Part shown: piece after piece, positions 58,604 to 64,000 of the stretch | Layout of the letters: each line of letters opens with the position of its first letter | How positions within the stretch are numbered: the first letter of the stretch is position 1 | Origin: Clavibacter sp. B3I6 | GTDB taxonomy: Bacteria; Actinomycetota; Actinomycetes; Actinomycetales; Microbacteriaceae | Direction: 5' to 3' | DNA length: 64,000 bases | NCBI RefSeq assembly: GCF_030816895.1 | Contig: NZ_JAUSYL010000001.1 | Location: 1,984,001 to 2,048,000 of the forward strand | The notes under the pieces: model-generated | The model's input: only the letters and a program-made list of their open reading frames with translations | Database searches by the model: none | Told to the model about the DNA's origin: nothing | Made by a program: the position numbers and the translations under genes

Positions 58604-60592
58604 GTGACCGGCACCGAGCTCCTCCGGGAGCCCGAGCAGCGCCGGGCCCGCGCGGGCGTCACCGCGTGGCTGCTCGACGGCCTGCCCGGCGCATCCGGCG
58701 CCCACCCCGGCCCGCACGCCGAGACCGTCGCGAAGACGCACTCGTGGTGGCGCGTCATGTGCCTCACGGGCGTCGACTACTTCTCCACGCTCGGCTACCA
58801 GCCGGCCATCGCGGCCGTCGCCGCCGGCCTGCTGTCGCCGCTCGCGACGCTCGTCCTCGTGCTCCTGACGCTCCTCGGCGCCCTCCCCGTCTACCGGCGG
58901 GTGGCGCGCGAGAGCCCGCGCGGCGAGGGATCCATCGCGATGCTCGAGCGCCTCCTCCCCTGGTGGGGCGGCAAGCTCTTCGTGCTCGTGCTGCTGGGAT
59001 TCGCGGCGACCGACTTCCTCATCACCATCACGCTGTCCGCCGCGGACGCGACCGCGCACGCCGTCGAGAACCCGTTCGCCCCGTCGTGGTTCGCCGGCAA
59101 CGAGGTGCTGCTGACCCTCGTGCTGCTGGCCGCGCTCGCCTTCGTGTTCCTCCGCGGGTTCCGCGAGGCGATCTCCATCGCCGTCGTGCTCGTGGGCGTG
59201 TTCCTCGCGCTCAACGCGATCGTGATCGTCGTCGCGCTCTTCCACGTGGCCGGGAACGTCCAGGTGATCGACGACTGGTGGCTCGCGCTCACGGCGCAGC
59301 ACGGCAACCCGCTCGTGATGGTGGGCATCGCGCTCATCGTCTTCCCGAAGCTCGCGCTCGGCCTCTCCGGCTTCGAGACGGGCGTCGCCGTGATGCCGCA
59401 GGTGCGCGGCGAGGACGACGCCGACGGGGTGCCGCGCACGCGCATCCACGGCACCAAGCGGCTGCTCACGACGGCGGCGCTCATCATGAGCGCGTTCCTC
59501 ATCACGTCGAGCTTCGTGACGACGCTGCTGATCCCGCAGGCCGAGTTCCAGGACGGCGGCAAGGCCAGCGGCAGGGCGCTCGCCTACCTCGCCCACGACT
59601 TCCTCGGCGACGGCTTCGGCACGCTCTACGACATCAGCACGATCTGCATCCTCTGGTTCGCGGGCGCCTCCGCCATGGCAGGCCTCCTCAACATCGTGCC
59701 GCGCTACCTCCCGCGCTACGGCATGGCGCCGCACTGGGCCGCCGCGGTGCGCCCGCTCGTGCTCGTGTTCACGGCCATCGCCGTGATCGTGACGCTCGTG
59801 TTCCAGGCCGACGTGGACGCGCAGGCCGGCGCCTACGCGACCGGCGTGCTCGTGCTGATCACCTCGGCCTCGGTCGCGGTGACGCTGTCGGCGCGGAAGG
59901 CCGGGCAGCGCAAGCGCACGGTCGGGTTCGCGGCCATCGCGACGGTGTTCGCGTACACGACCGTGGTCAACGTGATCGAGCGGCCGGACGGCGTGCGGAT
60001 CGCGGCGCTGTTCATCCTCGGGATCCTCGCGGTCTCGATCGTCAGCCGCGTGCAGCGCTCGTTCCAGCTGCGCGCCACCTCGCTCACGATGGACGAGCGG
60101 GCGCGCGCCTTCGTCCTGGAGGACGCCGAGGACTACGGCGCGGTGAGCATCATCGCCCACGAGCCGGACGAGCCCGACGAGGCGCTGACCGAGGAGGAGC
60201 GCATCGCCGAGTACCGCCGGAAGGCCAGCGACGAGCGGCGCGACAGCGGGATCCCGGCGCGCGCGCCCGTGATCTTCCTCGAGGTCACCCCCGGCGACTC
60301 GTCGGAGTTCGAGGAGGACCTCGTGGTGCGCGGGATCGTGCGCTGCGGCTTCCGCGTGCTGCAGGTCACGAGCGGCAACGTGCCCAACACGATCGCGGCC
60401 GTGCTCCTCGCGGTGCGCGACCTCACAGGCGTGAAGCCCGGCGTCTACTTCGAGTGGACGGAGGGGTCGCCCGTGGGCAACCTGCTCCGCTTCCTCGTGA
60501 CCGGCACGGGCGAGGTCGCCCCGGTCACGCGCGAGGTGCTGCGGCGGGCCGAGCCGGTGCGGGCGCGGCGGCCGGACGTGCACGTGAGCTGA
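58604..60592 (+). CDS. APC-superfamily transporter with C-terminal soluble domain
   Basis: 662 residues. After 50 hydrophilic residues come about 12 helices, opening with CLTGVDYFSTLGYQPAIAAV, the signature of large APC transporters related to KimA/KUP. Then comes a cytoplasmic domain of about 170 residues (SLTMDERARAFVLEDAEDYG, APVIFLEVTPGDSSEFEEDL). It is annotated in relatives as an amino-acid transporter; K+ is also possible given KtrAB nearby. Starts at GTG 58604 with only a weak ribosome-binding site; the 210 bp before it hold no riboswitch that I can recognise. Confidence 0.8.
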   Translation: MTGTELLREPEQRRARAGVTAWLLDGLPGASGAHPGPHAETVAKTHSWWRVMCLTGVDYFSTLGYQPAIAAVAAGLLSPLATLVLVLLTLLGALPVYRRVARESPRGEGSIAMLERLLPWWGGKLFVLVLLGFAATDFLITITLSAADATAHAVENPFAPSWFAGNEVLLTLVLLAALAFVFLRGFREAISIAVVLVGVFLALNAIVIVVALFHVAGNVQVIDDWWLALTAQHGNPLVMVGIALIVFPKLALGLSGFETGVAVMPQVRGEDDADGVPRTRIHGTKRLLTTAALIMSAFLITSSFVTTLLIPQAEFQDGGKASGRALAYLAHDFLGDGFGTLYDISTICILWFAGASAMAGLLNIVPRYLPRYGMAPHWAAAVRPLVLVFTAIAVIVTLVFQADVDAQAGAYATGVLVLITSASVAVTLSARKAGQRKRTVGFAAIATVFAYTTVVNVIERPDGVRIAALFILGILAVSIVSRVQRSFQLRATSLTMDERARAFVLEDAEDYGAVSIIAHEPDEPDEALTEEERIAEYRRKASDERRDSGIPARAPVIFLEVTPGDSSEFEEDLVVRGIVRCGFRVLQVTSGNVPNTIAAVLLAVRDLTGVKPGVYFEWTEGSPVGNLLRFLVTGTGEVAPVTREVLRRAEPVRARRPDVHVS

Positions 60593-60612
60593 CGCCCGGC
60601 GGGTGATGCGCA

Positions 60613-60642
60613 GAGGGGCCGGATCCGTGGATCCGGCCCCTC
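60613..60642. terminator. Bidirectional terminator
   Basis: A 14-bp perfect stem (60613-60626 with 60629-60642, two-base loop) between the transporter gene and the convergent LLM gene. Confidence 0.85.
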
Positions 60643-60683
60643 CCGTGCGTCAGGCGCAGTGCGTCAGGCGACCGCGTCGGGCC

Positions 60684-61691
60684 TCAGGCCGCGACGAGCG
60701 CGTGCGCGTCGGCGAGCAGCTCGACGGAGCGCAGGCGCTCGGGCGTGCGCAGCGAGGCGTGCCCCACGATGACCTCGTCGACGCCCGCCTCCTGGGCGAA
60801 CCGCGTCGCGTAGTCGGACACCTCGGCGCCCGTGCCGACGCCCGTGTAGGTCATCATGCTGGCGACGTGCGCGCCGACGGGCGCCTCGAGGAGCCGGTCG
60901 AGCTCGTCGTCCGTGAAGGTCTGGCTCGCCGGGATCTGGCCGCTCTGGCGGAGCAGCATCATGAGGCGCGCCCGGCGGACCTCGTCGAACTGGCGCTCGG
61001 CGTCGCCTCGGTCGTCGGCCGCGATGGCGTTGATGCCCGCGATCGCGTACGGCTCGTCGAGCTGCGCGGACGGCCGGAAGTCGCGGCGGTAGATGGCCAC
61101 CGCGTCGAGCAGGGCGTCGGGCGCGAAGTGCGACGCGAAGGCGTACGGCAGGCCGAGGGCCGCCGCGAGCTGGGCCCCGAACAGCGAGGATCCGAGGATG
61201 TAGAGCGGCACGCGGGTGCCGGCGCCGGGGGTCGCCGCGACGCCCGGGATCTGGCTCTCGCCCGCGAGGAAGGCCTGCAGCTCGACGACGTCCTCGGGGA
61301 ACCGGTCGGACGACGCGGGGTCGCGGCGGAGCGCCCGGAAGGTGGCCTGGTCGCTGCCGGGGGCGCGGCCGAGGCCGAGGTCGATGCGGCCCGGGTGCAG
61401 CGTCTCGAGCGTGCCGAACTGCTCCGCGATGGTGAGCGGCGAGTGGTTCGGCAGCATGACGCCGCCCGAACCGAGGCGGATCGTCGACGTCTGGCTGGCC
61501 ACGTGGGCGATGAGCACCGACGTCGCGCTCGACGCGATGGAGGCCATGTTGTGGTGCTCCGCGTACCAGACCCGGCGGTATCCGCTGCGCTCGGCCTGCT
61601 GGGCGAGGGCGACGGAGGCGGCGAAGCTGTCGCGGGCGGTCTCCCCGGGGGCGATGGGGGCGAGGTCGAGGATGGAGAGCGGGACGGTCAT
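60684..61691 (-). CDS. LLM-class flavin monooxygenase (MsnO8-type)
   Basis: 335 residues of the luciferase-like fold: LSILDLAPIAPGETARDSFA at the start, RVWYAEHHNMASIASSATSV, IRLGSGGVMLPNHSPLTIAE, GRIDLGLGRAPGSD and a long C-terminal region. This is the MsnO8 subgroup with FMN or F420 as cofactor; substrates are unknown. GAGGTGAGC precedes ATG 61691. Confidence 0.92.
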   Translation of the reverse strand: MTVPLSILDLAPIAPGETARDSFAASVALAQQAERSGYRRVWYAEHHNMASIASSATSVLIAHVASQTSTIRLGSGGVMLPNHSPLTIAEQFGTLETLHPGRIDLGLGRAPGSDQATFRALRRDPASSDRFPEDVVELQAFLAGESQIPGVAATPGAGTRVPLYILGSSLFGAQLAAALGLPYAFASHFAPDALLDAVAIYRRDFRPSAQLDEPYAIAGINAIAADDRGDAERQFDEVRRARLMMLLRQSGQIPASQTFTDDELDRLLEAPVGAHVASMMTYTGVGTGAEVSDYATRFAQEAGVDEVIVGHASLRTPERLRSVELLADAHALVAA

Positions 61692-61840
61692 GCTCACCTC
61701 AACACCGCGACCCCGCCAGGTGTTCCGTCCCGGATCCGCGCCGCGCGCCGTCGCGGAGGACAGAATGGGCGAGGCGACGCGGCCCGACGGGCGCGCGGGA
61801 CGCCGACCGCCCGCCCACCGCCGAACGCCCCGGAGGACCC

Positions 61841-62800
61841 ATGCTCATCGAACCCGTCGACGCCGCCCGCGCGCACGTCAGCAGCCACGTCGACCCGGAG
61901 GACTTCGACGCGTTCTGGTCCGGCACCCTCGAGGAGGCCGGGCAGCACGACCTCGACGTGCGCCTGGCCCCGGTCGACACCGACCTCGCGCTCGTCGACG
62001 TGCAGGACGTGACCTTCGCGGGATCCGGCGGCACCGACGTGCGCGCCTGGCTCCGCACCCCGGCCGGCGCCACGGGCCCGCTGCCCACCGTGGTCTCGTA
62101 CGTCGGCTACGGCGGCGGGCGGGGACGCGCCGAGGAGACGCTGATCTACGCGGCCGCCGGCTTCGCGCACCTCCAGATGGACACGCGCGGCCAGGGCTCC
62201 TACTGGAGCGCCGGCGCCACCGCCGACCACGGCGAGGCCGGTCCCGCGATCCCCGGCTTCATGACCCGCGGGATCGCCTCCCGCGAGTCCTACTACTACC
62301 GCCGCCTCTTCACGGACGCGGTGCGCGCGGTCGACGTGGCGCGGTCGCTCGACGTCGTGGATCCCGCCCGCATCGCCGTGCAGGGCGGCAGCCAGGGCGG
62401 CGGCATGGCGCTCGCGGTCGCCGGGCTGCGCGACGACCTGGCCGCGGTCTCCGCGTACGTGCCGTTCCTCTGCGACATCGAGCGGGCCACCCACATCACC
62501 GACGCGTACCCGTACCACGAGGTCGTCGACTACCTGAAGACGCACCGGGGCCGTGGCGAGGACGTGCACGCCGTGCTCCGCTACTTCGACGGCGTCGCGT
62601 TCTCGCGCCGCGCGACCGCGCCCGCCCGCTTCTCGGTGGGGCTCATGGACGCGACCTGCCCGCCCTCCACCGTCTACGGCGCGTTCAACGCGTACGCGGG
62701 CGAGAAGGAGATCGTCGAGTGGGAGTACAACGGCCACGACGGCGGCGGCATCGACGACGAGCTCGGGACGATCGCGTTCCTCAAGGAGCGGCTGGGCTGA
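61841..62800 (+). CDS. CE7 acetyl esterase (acetylxylan esterase/cephalosporin-C deacetylase)
   Basis: 319 residues. Alpha/beta hydrolase of carbohydrate esterase family 7: RGQGSYW (oxyanion side), GGSQGGG with nucleophile Ser184, Asp in GLMDATCPPST and His in YNGHDGG. No signal peptide, so it removes acetyl groups from imported oligosaccharides, which fits the bxl-like locus at the other end of the window. CCGGAGGACCC precedes ATG 61841. Confidence 0.92.
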   Translation: MLIEPVDAARAHVSSHVDPEDFDAFWSGTLEEAGQHDLDVRLAPVDTDLALVDVQDVTFAGSGGTDVRAWLRTPAGATGPLPTVVSYVGYGGGRGRAEETLIYAAAGFAHLQMDTRGQGSYWSAGATADHGEAGPAIPGFMTRGIASRESYYYRRLFTDAVRAVDVARSLDVVDPARIAVQGGSQGGGMALAVAGLRDDLAAVSAYVPFLCDIERATHITDAYPYHEVVDYLKTHRGRGEDVHAVLRYFDGVAFSRRATAPARFSVGLMDATCPPSTVYGAFNAYAGEKEIVEWEYNGHDGGGIDDELGTIAFLKERLG

Positions 62801-62903
62801 TCCGGGACCGGGCCGCGTCGGCACCGCGACCCGCCCGGTCGTCGGCCGTTCCGCGTACCCTGGGAGGACCTCGCCGGTGGAGCGGGCGGAGCGGGAGGAC
62901 ATC

Positions 62904-63581
62904 ATGCCCCGGCCCCGCATCCGCCCCGCGAAGCCCTCCAAGCCCGGCGCTCCGCCGCCCTCCGTGGCCGCCCGCGTCGCCGCGGATCCGGCCCAGAAGG
63001 AGGTGCTCATCGAGGAGGCGCTGCTGCTCGTCGGCGTCGCGCTCCGGCTCCAGATGGAGAACCGGATCATCCTCCGCACGCTCCGGGAGCGCCGCCCGTT
63101 CGACGAGGAGTCGCTCATCGAGGCGCTCCGCGGCGAGCTGGCCGAGCTGATCGGCGAGAAGCGCGGCGAGGCCGAGCGGCTGCGCATGGCCCGCGACCGC
63201 GCGGCGCTGCGCGAGGGCAAGGGCAAGCGGCCCGACGACTACCGCGAGGGCGACGTGCCGGGGCTCCGGCTGCGCGCCGAGATCGCGGAGGAGATCGTGG
63301 AGCGGCTCGGCGCCCTCTCGCGCGACCCCAAGGCGCTCCGCGAGGTGCTCCTCATCGCGCGGGACTCGGCGCTCGAGCAGATCGTGCGCGCCCGGCTCGC
63401 GCCGCAGCTGCTGCCCGGCGCGTTCCCGGAGGAGGGGCGCGACGAGCGCGTGGGCGAGCTCCGCGACGAGCTCGCGCGCCTGGCCGCCGACCGCGAGCGG
63501 GTCGCGGAGCGCGCCGAGGCCCGGGGGCCGGGGCGCGTCCGCGTCCGCACGGGCGGGCGGAGCAGCGCGCAGGAGGCGTGA
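62904..63581 (+). CDS. Hypothetical coiled-coil, highly charged protein
   Basis: 225 residues, Arg/Glu/Ala-rich. A Pro-rich start (RPRIRPAKPSKPGAPPPS) is followed by long helices with heptad-like spacing (LIGEKRGEAERLRMARDR, LRDELARLAADRERVAERAE). No enzyme motif. GGGAGGACATC precedes ATG 62904. It stands alone; a structural or scaffold role is a guess. Confidence 0.7.
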   Translation: MPRPRIRPAKPSKPGAPPPSVAARVAADPAQKEVLIEEALLLVGVALRLQMENRIILRTLRERRPFDEESLIEALRGELAELIGEKRGEAERLRMARDRAALREGKGKRPDDYREGDVPGLRLRAEIAEEIVERLGALSRDPKALREVLLIARDSALEQIVRARLAPQLLPGAFPEEGRDERVGELRDELARLAADRERVAERAEARGPGRVRVRTGGRSSAQEA

Positions 63582-63593
63582 GCGCTCCGTGGA

Positions 63594-64000
63594 TCAGGGC
63601 GCGAGCGAGAACCGCGGCTCGACCCGCTCGCCGGTCGCCGCGTCCGCCGCGAGGCTGCCGATGAGCGGCGCGAACTTGGCGCCGTGGCCAGAGCACGGCG
63701 AGACGATCGTGATGCCCTCGACCCGGTCGATCACGAAGTCCTCCGTGGGCGTGCTCGTGAACAGGCACGTCGCCTCGGCGTACGGCACGGGCTCGACGCC
63801 CGGCAGGTTGCGGCGCACCCAGTCGACGACGCGCGCGCGGTTGGCGGGATCCACGACGCCGTCCTGGTGCGCGGCCGATGGGATCACCCGCCCGCCGTCG
63901 AACTCGGCGACCTTGTGGCCGCGGCCCTCCACGTCGCGTCCGCCGGGCAGCGCGTAGACGGGCATCCGCTCGTCCATGTGGATGGAGGTCGGCACCGGGC
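63594..64000 (-). CDS. FAD-dependent amine oxidase (SoxA/MTOX-like), C-terminal part
   Basis: The frame runs off the right edge; 135 residues to the stop at 63594 are visible. Family signs: CLFTSTPTEDFVIDRVEGIT (substrate and FAD contact region) and SPCSGHGAKFAPLIGSLAA, the last strand and FAD-binding helix of monomeric sarcosine oxidases and N-methyltryptophan oxidases. The covalent-flavin Cys may be CSGHG. The N-terminal Rossmann motif lies outside. Confidence 0.85.
   Translation of the reverse strand, partial: PVPTSIHMDERMPVYALPGGRDVEGRGHKVAEFDGGRVIPSAAHQDGVVDPANRARVVDWVRRNLPGVEPVPYAEATCLFTSTPTEDFVIDRVEGITIVSPCSGHGAKFAPLIGSLAADAATGERVEPRFSLAP

Overview
The window is high-GC DNA, dense with genes on both strands, with GTG starts, four-base stop/start overlaps and actinobacterial protein families. 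These include MsiK-dependent sugar ABC systems without their own ATPase, ROK and LacI regulators, an MSMEG_6728-like protein, an FBP/FusB-like protein and DUF4287. This fits a plant-associated Microbacteriaceae member, most like Clavibacter. I infer that from family content and codon style, not from a database match. I see no rRNA, tRNA, CRISPR array or intact transposase.

Layout. 1-0.6 kb: end of an NmrA-like oxidoreductase. 0.7-7.5 kb: a bxlREFGA-type xylo-oligosaccharide locus (divergent LacI regulator, binding lipoprotein, two permeases, GH3 glycosidase); one permease carries a 2-bp frameshift. 7.7-10.5 kb: a small secreted protein, a TPR protein and an MFS exporter. 10.6-11.8 kb: an XRE/nucleotidyltransferase toxin-antitoxin-like pair with a perfect operator and a stop codon inside the toxin gene. 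11.8-14.5 kb: an ECF sigma/anti-sigma pair and a YceI protein. 14.5-22.8 kb: small enzymes and regulators, including a TetR/EamA pair sharing one operator, an HTH/serine-hydrolase unit with twin operators, a FusB-like protein with a short leader ORF, and a GH26-like lipoprotein. 22.9-26.8 kb: a two-component system with an ABC-2 transporter whose ATPase gene is frameshifted.

27-35.6 kb: an unknown membrane protein, then a thuAB-like carbohydrate operon (binding protein, two permeases, ThuA, ThuB-like dehydrogenase, ROK regulator, HAD phosphatase) behind a readable promoter. 35.7-45 kb: a RibD-like reductase, a Nudix hydrolase, a paired CrcB fluoride channel, a LacI/MocA pair, and MarR and TetR regulators with clear palindromic operators. 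45-50 kb: a PRC-barrel stress protein, an MscS-like helix protein, a long GGC microsatellite, a second small secreted protein related to the one at 7.7 kb, a sortase-anchored surface protein and an orphan response regulator. 50.4-54.5 kb: an ECF sigma/MGMT operon and the KtrB-KtrA potassium uptake pair. 55.4-58.4 kb: a Fur-family repressor preceded by a C8 tract, a tyrosine-repeat small protein, and a 1.9-kb segment with a glycosyltransferase flanked by 31-bp direct repeats. 58.6-64 kb: an APC-type transporter, an LLM flavoprotein, a CE7 esterase and the end of an FAD-dependent oxidase.

Taken together, the window is mostly plant-polysaccharide use (GH3, GH26, CE7, two oligosaccharide transporters, MocA enzymes), small regulatory units and ion handling. 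Many genes have a TANNNT-like hexamer exactly 6-7 bases before the start codon, which points to widespread leaderless transcription. Four genes carry small lesions; whether these are real or assembly errors should be settled before they are read as pseudogenes.
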